This document shows positions 46,043-56,813 of a stretch of 64,000 bases of DNA, piece by piece. The stretch covers positions 480,979-544,978 of the forward strand of contig SCFE01000029.1 of assembly GCA_004352715.1 (NCBI GenBank), written 5' to 3'. Position 1 is the stretch's first letter. Every line of letters starts with the position of its first letter. This DNA comes from Hofstenia miamia (taxonomy: Eukaryota > Xenacoelomorpha > Acoela). The notes under the pieces are model-generated. The model saw nothing but the letters and a program-made list of their open reading frames with translations, was not told where the DNA came from and searched no databases. A program made the position numbers and the translations under genes.

Positions 46043-46706
46043 AAAATGCTCTTTTTAATCTATTAGGTGTACCTTTGTTATAAACTTATGGCATACATGT
46101 ATTAAGTAATAGTTTTAGAATCTAAATCCAGCTTAAGCAGAACACTTCTTAAGAAACTTGACATACAGTTAGTATTTCAGCTGAGATTGCAAACAGACTA
46201 TTGAATTTTTAGGGCATAAAAATGCATTTTGCTAGGAATCACTCGCATAGCTGTACTATCAGCTGAAATACTTTGTAGCATAGTGTTGCACTACTTTTCA
46301 GTATTTGAACTTATTCTTTTTAATCAAGTTAATTTGCATCTTGGACAGCATGATCTTTACTCCAACGCACAATAGGCTTTTCGTAAAGGTTTTTCTACTA
46401 GAGACGCCTAAATACTGAAACCTGGAGAAAAAGTATCCATGACAATGAATTCGACCTCTCGAAAGCTCTTGATCCATAGTATTTTACTACAAAAAAGTGA
46501 AATTTCGACATTTTTAATAATGATAGTATAGGTCGCATTTCTAAGTACATGTACAATGGTATGCAACGAGTTAAGCTTAATAAATCGTTTTGCGATTGGG
46601 TTTGTGCTAAAAAGGTGTCCCACAGGGAGCAATTTTGAGTCCCTTACAATTAAATATTTTGCTTAAATTATTTGTCAGATTAAGGAATTTGTAACGCTTT
46701 GGAATA
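46043..46706. repeat. Copy of 44756-45301 joined to a copy of 45637-45754
   Basis: 46044-46588 equals 44756-45301, and 46589-46706 equals 45637-45754. Bounded by single Ns at 46042 and 46707. Consistent with unmerged contig ends or haplotypes. Confidence 0.9.
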
Positions 46707-46839
46707 NAAACCGTTCACACTCTTTACTAAATATTTTGCTTTTTTGTAAAACTATAAATGAAAAACTCAATTCTGCATTATTAAATCAAAAACTGAATTC
46801 TACTAACATTTGCCAATATCAACTTCATATTAGTTGAGT

Positions 46840-46891
46840 GCTTTAAACATAGATAACTAAATATTAATATTTAGTTATCTATGGCTTTAAA
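46840..46891. mobile_element. 36-bp perfect palindrome between 8-bp direct repeats
   Basis: Arms CATAGATAACTAAATATT and AATATTTAGTTATCTATG (46848-46883) are perfectly complementary without a loop. The flanks 46840-46847 and 46884-46891 are both GCTTTAAA. The insertion breaks the LINE frame; leaving one GCTTTAAA gives the expected VECFKCLGIIF, so it is a genuine insertion with target duplication. Confidence 0.8.
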
Positions 46892-47324
46892 TGTCTTGGA
46901 ATCATTTTTTACTCACATCTTAACTGGAAATTAACTAAGTCTATCATTTTACTAGAAAAATGGTTATATCAAATTAAGTACATGTAATTAATATAATTTC
47001 TCAACAGCTTCCAACTAATGTGAAAATTCAATTAATTCATGCTCTACAAATATGTGTTACTAACTACGCTAATACACTTTACACAGATATAAACAAAAAA
47101 TTTCTCAGAAAATCGCACCTACAACTAAATTGTGCTATCAAAGTAAGAGTAAATACAGTAATTTTTCTTCAATAAAGTGTCTTTGCATTCAATAAATTCT
47201 TTGCATATAAACTGGTTAAAAACCTAAACTTGATCCTCGAAAACATCTGTAAAATGCAAAAAGATCATATTTGAATAAAAGAGTTAATAGTAGTTAAGAA
47301 GTTGCGCATATTCTCAAGAACTTA

Positions 47325-47790
47325 GAATCCTCGAGCAGGAACTCTTCTGAATCTGTCATTTTTGTTGATGAGGTAGGGTTTCAAGAATCACTCGTTCAAA
47401 AAAGGTCGATCACTTGCACGACAAATAGAAACAGCTTCAGTTGTTAAGTTCATTCTAGAAATATATCAATAATAACAGCGATGAATAAGATAGGCATGTT
47501 ATATTGCAAGATATTACACGTCTGTGAAAGCTGAAGATTTTCAAATATGTTTGAATTGAATTAAAAATAAATATCATGAAAAAATATTATGGATCTTCTT
47601 TGTATCTTACACAATGCTAAGATACATCATGCTAGACTGATCTTGTGCGATAGTTTTATTCCTTCCTGCTTGCCTCCTTTCCTTCCTTTCCTCAGACCTA
47701 TTGAGAATTGTTTGCAAAATGAAAAACTACGTAATTACCCAACAATAATCCAATGAAACTCAATTAAAAAATTCAATAGATTACATCTGA
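47325..47790 (+). pseudogene. IS630/Tc1-type DDE transposase fragment
   Basis: Plus-strand pieces SVIFVDEVGFQESL (about 47353-47395), ISIITAMNKIGMLYCKI (about 47467-47515), LHNAKIHHARLILC (about 47606-47650) and FLRPIENCLQ (about 47688-47718) correspond to catalytic D, D-like and E regions. The same block order occurs at 13690-14085, so both belong to one family. The second Asp reads His here; several frame changes. Confidence 0.65.
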
Positions 47791-50016
47791 AGATTGCGAA
47801 TTATATTATAGGAATATGCTTAGGTACTTGAATAAATCAGCAAAAAGGGAGGAAATCAATAATTTTTTTGACATAATTACATAATTGTAATTGATTTTTG
47901 AAAGCAGCAAAAAAGACATTTTCATTTTGTGTAATGGATTTCCAATAAAAGTTTTTTGCAGTTTTTTCACTTTTATCAAGGATTAAGTGAAGGGTGTTTT
48001 TAGCTAGTTTATATGCAATGACTTTCTTGAATGTTACAGAGACTTTTTAGTGCAACAGAGACATTCTTAAATGCAACAGAGACTTCATTGAAATCAAATC
48101 GACTAAATTGAATGCAACAGACACTCTAATTACTGCAATAGAGATTTTATTGAAGAAAAATCATTGTAATTATAGCTTTAATAAGAATAATGAATACAGA
48201 AAAATGTCAAACTTATTTCTACATCCACAATGCTATAGCTAATATCATTCCTCATTTTCCAATTTCAATAGCTATTGTCAAGCAACTGATGTTAAATATT
48301 TCGGTTAATTGATTTTTTGTTGACATTCTAAGTAGGTCCCGGTGACATGGAGATTTTGGGAGTCGGTTCCAAATACAGCGGTATGACTATGATATATATA
48401 TATATATATATTGAAAAAAAAACATTAAGATCAAAATAATAGTGACAGGCACTTGCAATCTGAAACAACTAAAAAGAATATAATGGATGCATTAGTAAGA
48501 AATAACGTAAATCCTCGAGTATAAGTATAAAAATTTGGAGTGCAGCTTAAAGACGCAGTCTAAAAATTATATCTCTAAGCTCCTCACTGAGTTCGAGGTT
48601 AATGTATATTTTATAATGTCAAAGTGCTGAAAATAATGTATTCAACAATAATATACTAAGAAATACATAACTTTCAATTTTGAGCTTCTCGATCACATGG
48701 TTGCATGTGTTGGCTGACGTGGTAATTATGGTTAAATTATGTTTGTTAAATGAATGGATAACGTATGTGGGAAGGACAAAATGGGTGCAACTCAAAAAAA
48801 CAACCCTCAATGTTTGGGGGTGGCTTCTACATGGTGGCTCATACACAACGATTTACCGTAATTACTAGGGCTGTTAAAAAATTCAAACTTTCACCTTAGA
48901 AAAATTGACAATACTTACATAAAAACCCATTTTTTACATATTCTTTTTATCTCAAAATTTGAAATTTCTTGGGTCTAATTTTTGTAAAGCATTTATTTCA
49001 GCACTACAAAGTAGAAATTAAAGACAAAAACAATAAAGATCATTTTTTTGCAGTTGTTGTATACCATGGTTATATAAATTATATGACATTTTTGGAGCTT
49101 CTGTGTAAAAGAGAATAGATTTCTAAACTTTGAGTTTATGGACTTATGATAGACCTAGTAATTACAAATATTGAAAATTGGGATCTGAAAAAGACAAGTG
49201 TAACCTCATAGAAATGGTACATATCACCAATTTATTAATAATAATGAAAAATGCCTTACAAAGAATTAAATGCACCTTATCCCGAATGGGCAAATTTGTA
49301 AATCTTTTTCTTAAAAATCTATAAGTAGCTTGTCTTTTGAAGGTATTTATAACACCATTTTGTGTGCTAATCAGCCATGCATGATTAATAGACGTTTCTC
49401 CTTAAGAAACTTTCTGAGTTTTTCAATTTGCAGAAATTTCCAAGTTTTCATCCTGCAAATATTGATCCGCGGGGTTGCATACAATAGACATATTCTTAAA
49501 TAAATACCGATAGAGTTTTTAAACAAGATACGGTTAAAGGAAAGTTGCAGTCAATTTTCAACCACAGCCAACTACAGCTACAGCAAAAGACAATAGATTT
49601 GCAGCAACCTGCTAGTTTAAGACCCTACGTGAACATACACGGGGTAGGCAGGATTTTCATTGGGGAAATATCGATGCCAGTCGTCATGACTAAAGTTAAC
49701 TAAAAAATAATGTGACGAAGCATTCAGATTCATACTTTGGCAATATTGTAAAATCAGGTGATTAAGTGTAGTTTGTCATCTTACTTTTAGTTTTTTAATT
49801 TTTTACAAAATATTTATTTTTTAACAGAAAAAAATCCGCGTTGGAAACGTTCATAATGCCACTGCTCTAAACATTTCTGAGTCTAACGAGATAAAGATTA
49901 GCATAATACAATATAATATTCCGTCCCTTTGATTTTCGCTAGAGGGATCTCACTATGTAATTCAGTGAGAAAAACGTCACTGAATAACACACTATTTTAA
50001 AGCAATTGCGCAACGC
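47791..50016. other. Unannotated AT-rich stretch
   Basis: No gene recognised. It contains a degenerate short tandem array (48030-48155, listed separately) and a TA tract at 48391-48411. Overlapping antisense frames at 48619-48868 look like chance. Confidence 0.4.
48030..48155. repeat. Degenerate short tandem array around CAACAGAGAC
   Basis: Five imperfect copies of a motif (A)TGCAACAGAGAC followed by about 10 AT-rich bases, spaced near 21 bp (one spacing about 41 bp). Copies read TTACAGAGAC, CAACAGAGAC, CAACAGAGAC, CAACAGACAC, CAATAGAGAT. Confidence 0.65.
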
Positions 50017-50328
50017 ATGGAGGAAAGCGGTTTGCAGGAATCGTTGCTACTTAATACAACCACGACTATGGTTTTCTATAACTCCACAGAAATAAAGACA
50101 TACAGTCATGCAACCTCCAATGTAATATTCGTAATCTTACTTGCCTGTGGCATGTTGGTCATTGGGTTTGTAATAGCTAGTTTCATCACTGTTCACACTA
50201 TATGTTTTTATTCGTCTGATGGAATTTCGAAAAGAAAGCAAGCTCTACAGTGTGTAGTAGTCAAACCACCATTGACGGAAGAATCACCCACAGATGCACA
50301 ATGTAATGAGCAGAAGTCAAATGTTTGA
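50017..50328 (+). CDS. Hypothetical single-pass membrane protein, 103 aa
   Basis: Not recognised. The frame has an outside-like N-terminal segment with two N-glycosylation sequons (NTT at residue 13, NST at 22). A strong hydrophobic segment covers about residues 35-58 (VIFVILLACGMLVIGFVIAS). Basic residues follow (SKRK at 71-74), then a polar tail with KPPLTEESP, matching an N-out, C-in single-pass topology. It shares this architecture with small channel accessory subunits such as KCNE, but I see no KCNE sequence signature. A 9-bp perfect hairpin stem lies 32-57 bases upstream of the ATG. It may be a single-exon gene or one exon of a larger one. Confidence 0.45.
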   Translation: MEESGLQESLLLNTTTTMVFYNSTEIKTYSHATSNVIFVILLACGMLVIGFVIASFITVHTICFYSSDGISKRKQALQCVVVKPPLTEESPTDAQCNEQKSNV

Positions 50329-52411
50329 AATAATGCCATTTTATCAGTAACGCTAAAGATTTATTTTTATATGAAACATTGTCGGTGAAAAATATTTGTG
50401 AAGTCGTTTGTTTCTGATTAAGGGAGGCATACCTAACTATTTGTAGTACATGTGTAGGCCTATAGGTTTTTGCATATAGTGCAATGGATGTTATATGGCA
50501 TTCTTTCCAGTTCCAGCTACTCAATGTAAGTATACATATACATATGTAGCTCCTGAATTTTATATTTATGATCAATGTTAAATTGTGTGTGTGTAACAAA
50601 TTGGTTGTTGTATGTTTTCTTTCTTTTTAATTCATTTCTTTCGCAAAACACCTCTGAAATTGGAATATTTATAGTAAGCTTCACAAGAAAATATATGATA
50701 CTTATGTAAATTTCATTTTTCAACAAATTACATATAGATTATATAGCTTTCACTTCATTTAAGCTGATTTGCGCGCTGCACATTGTTTTTTGAAATGTCG
50801 ACCCATTTTTCTCAATACCACGGCTCAAGTGTTGCCCTACCATCCCCATGTCTATGGTCATAATAAAGGCATATAGATTTTGATGAGCATAGCGATTAAA
50901 TGAATAACTTGACAGACGTCAATACAGTGTTTGCAATATATGAATATATTGACATATTTTAAAGTGCATATAGTATTTAAAGTTTAAACTTATTTTGGAT
51001 AGAAATATAGCCCTTTCAGAGGGGAATAAATGATTACTTTAATACCTGTATTTTAATTTGCATTGAATTTATAAGGCTAGGTTCCTATTATGACCGCAGT
51101 GGCGTCACTGAGGAGTGTGGGGAGTGCGGCAGCAGTGTGCCCCTAAATGGCAGAAGTAAATTTTAGTCTCCAAAAATAGAAATAAAGCTTAATATTTTCA
51201 ATGTTAAATAAATTTAGCACCCCAAGTTTGGATTTTGAATACTTCTGAGACCGCAAAATCAGTAAGTATAATTATATATAAATTCTGCTAAGCATTGGAG
51301 CCCAAAGGTAGCAAAAATATATTTAACAATGAACAATTTTAGATAATTATGGTGCCCAAAAGGTTTGCATGTAGAAAATGTTAATAAAAAGTATATACTA
51401 TGTACGCCAAAACGGTTATTGAACATTTAATACATAAAATTGGGAGGGGCGCATTGGCAATACCTATAATAAAAATTTCTGAAAAATGTCAGTTTTCGTA
51501 AAAAATCTTTTACAGAGATATAAAGTCAATAGAATTTTCTCAAATTCTATAGGTCTTATGTATGCTTCATATGCGCCAATTGCATTAATCTGTATCCTAG
51601 CAAACTCACAAGATGACTTCTAATATATTTTTAATATACAATAAACGCCATAAAACTCAAGAAATTTTATAGTATATAAAAACTTTGAAGTAATAGAAAC
51701 AAATGGTTGTCATCTGAAATGATTCATCTGACACCTCTGCTGGACATTCATGTTAAAATGTTTGCTAAGGATACCCAATCTCTGGGTAGACAATGAAAAT
51801 CTGATCAATCTTCTGTAGAAATAACAATTTTCCCTATACATTCCTGAACTTGATTCTACATGTAAGATGGATTTTAACATCAGCTGGTACAGCAAATGTA
51901 GATTTTTGATCGAAAACGTTTTTCTGATTCAGATTATTTATGTTCACAAACCTACAAAATATTGATCTGAATTTTGAATTAAATATTTAAGAGAGCACAA
52001 TGTTAAAATTTTGAGAACTTGCTTTATCTGAAGTTGCCTTTCTAACTTAAGTGTTCTGTATCAACAATATTAGTAGCAGATCATGTGGATCTTGAATCGT
52101 CCTACATGCAAGAATGCAGATTTTTTTCAATTGGCTTTTTTTCAACTTTTTTCCGTAACACACCATCAAATTTCGACTCAGTGTCAACCTAAAATTTAAA
52201 GGTTATAGAATTAACGGAAACGAATCATGAAATTATTTAAACAGTGTTTCATATTTGTTTGAATTGTTAAATAAATTCAATAAAATTGTTCTTAAATAAA
52301 TACTGAAAATCTTAAATTGTCTAATGAAATATTTTTTAATTCAATGAACCAAATGTTTTCATTTTTTCATTGCAGTAATTCTTTCAACTGTACAAATAAT
52401 TTTAGGATATA
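50329..52411. other. Unannotated AT-rich stretch
   Basis: No coding region or repeat I can support; several short frames on both strands have no recognisable features. Confidence 0.4.
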
Positions 52412-53093
52412 CAGTCAAACCTCTCCATAGTTAAGTTCAACTGACTTAACAAATAAGGTTAACTATAAGGATGTGTTAACATTTGAGAGGGTGACATAGA
52501 ATTAGTATGTTCACATCAGACATTGAGATGGCAATAGGAGCTCCAAAATGACTTGGTCAAATGAACATGAAAGCATTGGAGTCAGTCTTGTCAACGAGGC
52601 AAGCCGAGTTTGAGCACTGCATTGGATATACAACAAGCCCAAAACGAGCTTTTATTTAGTCAAGGAAATTTATAGTTCTCCTTTTTAATTTGTTTATGCA
52701 GATTTTTCATATTTTTTCATTCAATATAACTTTTTTATAATCCTATTTTAAAATGCCTATTAAATAGTAGGAAGAGCTAAGTAAAAAATTCTGAGAGCGC
52801 AATTTTTTTAAAAAAAATATCGAGCTAAAACGAGCTTTATTGAATGGAACTTCAAAAATTTCGGTTTATTTGACAAGTCTGATTAGAGTAATAAGTATTC
52901 TGTAGAGAAGGTCACTGCTTAAAATTGCAAACGTTAATAACTAAAGATAATTTCAGAAAAGTACAATAATGTATTCAATGCAATTACATGTATCTATATA
53001 AAAACAATAACTTTAGAGGGGTAAATTGTTTTACAGGACTAATATATTGACTTAACTATGGAGAGAAATGAACTATATAGAAGTTCTACGGTA
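52410..53093. mobile_element. Tigger/pogo-like MITE, 680 bp
   Basis: The left end CAGTCAAACCTCTCCATAG (52412) and the right end, complement CCGTAGAACTTCTATATAG (53091), are imperfect inverted repeats, each flanked by TA. The block CTCTCCATAGTTAAGT recurs inverted in both ends. No transposase frame. Size and TIR type match the element at 24975-25644. Confidence 0.7.
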
Positions 53094-55189
53094 TTACATT
53101 TACATTTATTAATGTTAACAATCAAATGCAGTTGAAGCTAAATTATAATGGGATTCAAGCCTATTAGAAAATTTTTTCCCATTCTATTGATAGCTGTAAA
53201 ATTAGAAGTTAACAAATTTGTTAAAACTTCCACTAAAAACATTTATGCCAATCAATTTTTGAAAACACACTAGCTTAAACACAAGTTTATTTGTAACATA
53301 AGAATCCAAGCTATTCTTGGAAATAGTTTATAGATTTTGCCATGAACATAATATAGAACAGTTCGCAGCTTTCACATCATAGGCATTGATTGAATCTTTG
53401 AACATTGAAATTTCATTTCAGTAGTAAGGAATAGGCTAGACATCATTCCAATGAAACACCCTGAAGTGGAACACTCAATTTATGGCTATTTGCCATGTGG
53501 GCCTGCATGGATTCTATTGGTTATCATTTGGCAATTACAGCTTTGCCAAAAAATAATTTCCCGGATTTTCGTCAAAGCATGTGGTTGTTAGAAGGTAAAA
53601 ATAGAATCCAAGCATTCTCGTATGTCAAGCAACCATAAATAGAGTGTCCCATCTTTTCGTGCTCATTTCTTTTATTTGATTACATCATTATTATAGGTTA
53701 CCCATTTACAAATAATATTTTTCTTCATGTAAAATGAAAATATTTTTTAAAGAGCAATTAGTATGACTAAAAAGTGCAAAGAATTTGCTAAACTTTTATG
53801 GATCGAACTTTGTTTATCAAGCAGGTCTAATCAAATCTATATCCATAACATATCCGGGACTGTATTCTTGTAATGAGAGGCGCTGTAAAAATGCAGAAGC
53901 ATTTAACTGTGCTATGATAAGTGTTTTCCTTGAGCGTATACATTATATTCATACATACAGTGTAAGCACATGAGCATACATGCTTGTTGCTAATGGCCTA
54001 CAGTTGTATATACATTTTTCCAAAACTTAATCAACCCATAAACTGAATAAGCTTACACTTAGGACACCGGGGTTTTTAATAACTCCTCTAGCATCAAATT
54101 AAAGTTAATTTATTTAGTTGAGTGCAGCATTTTACCAATTTTTGACTTTATGAAAATGTTTCTGAAATGTATTTTCTTAATTTTTTTACATATGTGTTTG
54201 CTAAACAATTTAGCTCCTAATATCAAGAGTACACCCCCATTATTTCAGCGAGGCATTCTCAATAATAGAATATAATATTGGTAATATAAAGCCCTGATGT
54301 TCTTGAGTTTACCCTGTAATTGGCTTGCAACTAGTGTTCTGCTGCCAAAGCAATTTTCTTGGCCCATAACTCCACGAATGTGTATGTTAAGTAGTGATGG
54401 ACATAGGCCGAAAATTTAAGCCCAATCACGGCCTGGCTCAAATCTGGACCGGTCCGCTTAAATTAATGCCAACGCGGCCCTTATTAGGGCCATTTCTATA
54501 ATACTTGTCAAAAAATCCTTAATTTGTTGGTTTGCTTTAACAAAATTTGTTATGATAGATACTATTAATATAATCTAAACACTGAAATTGATTATTCTAA
54601 AATTGAAATTTAGAAAAGTATATGATATTTATGTAAAATTTTTAAAATGTAAATTTTATTTTTCAATTTTACAACTTTTATATAATATAATGTATTTGCG
54701 TGCCCTGTTGCGCAATAGTCAGTTATATTCGGCCCATCTTTTCCACTTCTTCGGCCAAGTTCAGCCCATATCAATCTCTGATATTAAGCCATTTTTTAAA
54801 TATGGACACAAATCGAAAAAAATTCTCGAAAAATTTAATGGTTTATATTAAAATTTGATTTGATGTTGAAAAACAACTTTGTAAGTGAAGTATATATCAT
54901 GTGACTTTACTAAAAAAAGGCTTCTTCAACGATATTATATAAGCCGCAGTGATTTGAAGATTCAAGATATTTTAGGCCCTTAACCGAATGTTGGTCTTAA
55001 TAAGTCTCAAAAACGTACATCTTGTTTTACCTTGATACGGTTTGTTTACATGACCAAGACTTGAATAATTCTTTGTTCCTTTGTAATTTTTATTTACTGA
55101 AATCTGTTCATTATTGATCTAATGTAAGTGGAATTCACGTGTTATGAAAATCATTGCTTAGGCACAAAAAGGCTTTACCGATAGTCGAG
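53094..55189. other. Unannotated AT-rich stretch
   Basis: No gene recognised. A GC-richer patch at 54400-54490 (GGCCGAAAATTTAAGCCC, GGACCGGTCC) may be one end of another hAT-like MITE, but I could not pair it with a second end. Confidence 0.4.
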
Positions 55190-56641
55190 ATCTAAGCCAT
55201 AGGTGTAAACCGATTAGTGTGAGCATTTTATGACTGGCAGGTTTGAACCGGTCCAAAGTCGATCAAATAAACACTGAGTGAATGACAAAGATTTTGATTC
55301 TCTAAAATGCAACACATTCTCTAACAAATAAATTATCCCACCCAGCATCTTGCTTAAAATCTAAATTTATGCAATTGCTACATATTCCCAGACTTCGCCC
55401 AACGGAACACCTCGATGGAGCAGAACCGTATCGCGGATTTAGAACAAAACAAAAGAGGAGACTCTCCTCTATCATGTGGTGCTTTCAGATTGAGCACAAC
55501 ATTAATAGTTTTTGAACTATAAGCGTTTAAAGATTTAGAATCATAGACATTTTTCAGAACTCCCTGAGCCTTTAAAGGTTTCATTTGAATGCACACTAAA
55601 TGTTATCTCCTACTTGTCATTTTCAGTTGAATTATATTTTAGCTAATATTTCAATTTGTGCTAATAGTAAATGTATATATATATATATATATATATATNN
55701 NNNNNNNNNNNNNNNNNNNNNNNNNNNNNNNNNNNNNNNNNNNNNNNNNNNNNNNNNNNNNNNNNNNNNNNNNNNNNNNNNNNNNNNNNNNNNNNNNNNN
55801 NNNNNNNNNNNNNNNNNNNNNNNNNNNNNNNNNNNNNNNNNNNNNNNNNNNNNNNNNNNNNNNNNNNNNNNNNNNNNNNNNNNNNNNNNNNNNNNNNNNN
55901 NNNNNNNNNNNNNNNNNNNNNNNNNNNNNNNNNNNNNNNNNNNNNNNNNNNNNNNNNNNNNNNNNNNNNNNNNNNNNNNNNNNNNNNNNNNNNNNNNNNN
56001 NNNNNNNNNNNNNNNNNNNNNNNNNNNNNNNNNNNNNNNNNNNNNNNNNNNNNNNNNNNNNNNNNNNNNNNNNNNNNNNNNNNNNNNNNNNNNNNNNNNN
56101 NNNNNNNNNNNNNNNNNNNNNNNNNNNNNNNNNNNNNNNNNNNNNNNNNNNNNNNNNNNNNNNNNNNNNNNNNNNNNNNNNNNNNNNNNNNNNNNNNNNN
56201 NNNNNNNNNNNNNNNNNNNNNNNNNNNNNNNNNNNNNNNNNNNNNNNNNNNNNNNNNNNNNNNNNNNNNNNNNNNNNNNNNNNNNNNNNNNNNNNNNNNN
56301 NNNNNNNNNNNNNNNNNNNNNNNNNNNNNNNNNNNNNNNNNNNNNNNNNNNNNNNNNNNNNNNNNNNNNNNNNNNNNNNNNNNNNNNNNNNNNNNNNNNN
56401 NNNNNNNNNNNNNNNNNNNNNNNNNNNNNNNNNNNNNNNNNNNNNNNNNNNNNNNNNNNNNNNNNNNNNNNNNNNNNNNNNNNNNNNNNNNNNNNNNNNN
56501 NNNNNNNNNNNNNNNNNNNNNNNNNNNNNNNNNNNNNNNNNNNNNNNNNNNNNNNNNNNNNNNNNNNNNNNNNNNNNNNNNNNNNNNNNNNNNNNNNNNN
56601 NNNNNNNNNNNNNNNNNNNNNNNNNNNNNNNNNNNNNNNNN

Positions 56642-56673
<32 letters not shown>

Positions 56674-56813
56674 CATTTTTCTTGCATATATTAAGACTTA
56701 GGAAAATGTTTTGCAGGCCAGACCGGTCGGACAACCGGCTTCGCCTTCACTGGTGCCGGTCGGTTCGGATCTGGTTGACAATTTTCCAACCGGTTTACAC
56801 CTATGATCTAAGG
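55190..56813. mobile_element. hAT-type MITE with 8-bp target duplication
   Basis: TIRs CATAGGTGTAAACCGATT (55198) and the complement of CATAGGTGTAAACCGGTT (ending 56805) differ by one base. The flanks ATCTAAGC (55190-55197) and ATCTAAGG (56806-56813) are an 8-bp target duplication with one change. ACCGGTC-type subterminal motifs occur at both ends, as in hAT elements. The middle holds a TA array and a 943-N gap; no transposase seen in the readable part. Confidence 0.75.
55676..56672. repeat. (TA)n microsatellite containing a 943-N gap
   Basis: TA repeats on both sides of the gap (55676-55698 and 56642-56672), so the gap probably is the rest of the same array. Confidence 0.85.

Larger units (their letters stand above)
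44756..47280 (+). pseudogene. Non-LTR reverse transcriptase remnant, scrambled by contig duplication
   Basis: RT pieces in plus-strand order: LYSNAQ.AFRKGFSTRDA (about 45063-45120 and again 46350-46410), NEFDLSKALD (about 45160 and 46445), MQRVKLNKSFCDWVCAKK (about 46560-46612), GVPQGAILSPL (about 46611-46645; also 45659-45692), then FKCLGIIFYSHLNW (46886-46930) and QLPTNVKIQLIHALQ (about 47008-47052). This is the order of a CR1/Jockey-type RT. Frames shift repeatedly; no YADD box was found. Contig duplication doubles the first part. Confidence 0.65.

Noticed and set aside
50017-50328. Naming the membrane ORF KCNE
   Set aside because: Only topology and glycosylation sites agree; no KCNE sequence motif is visible.
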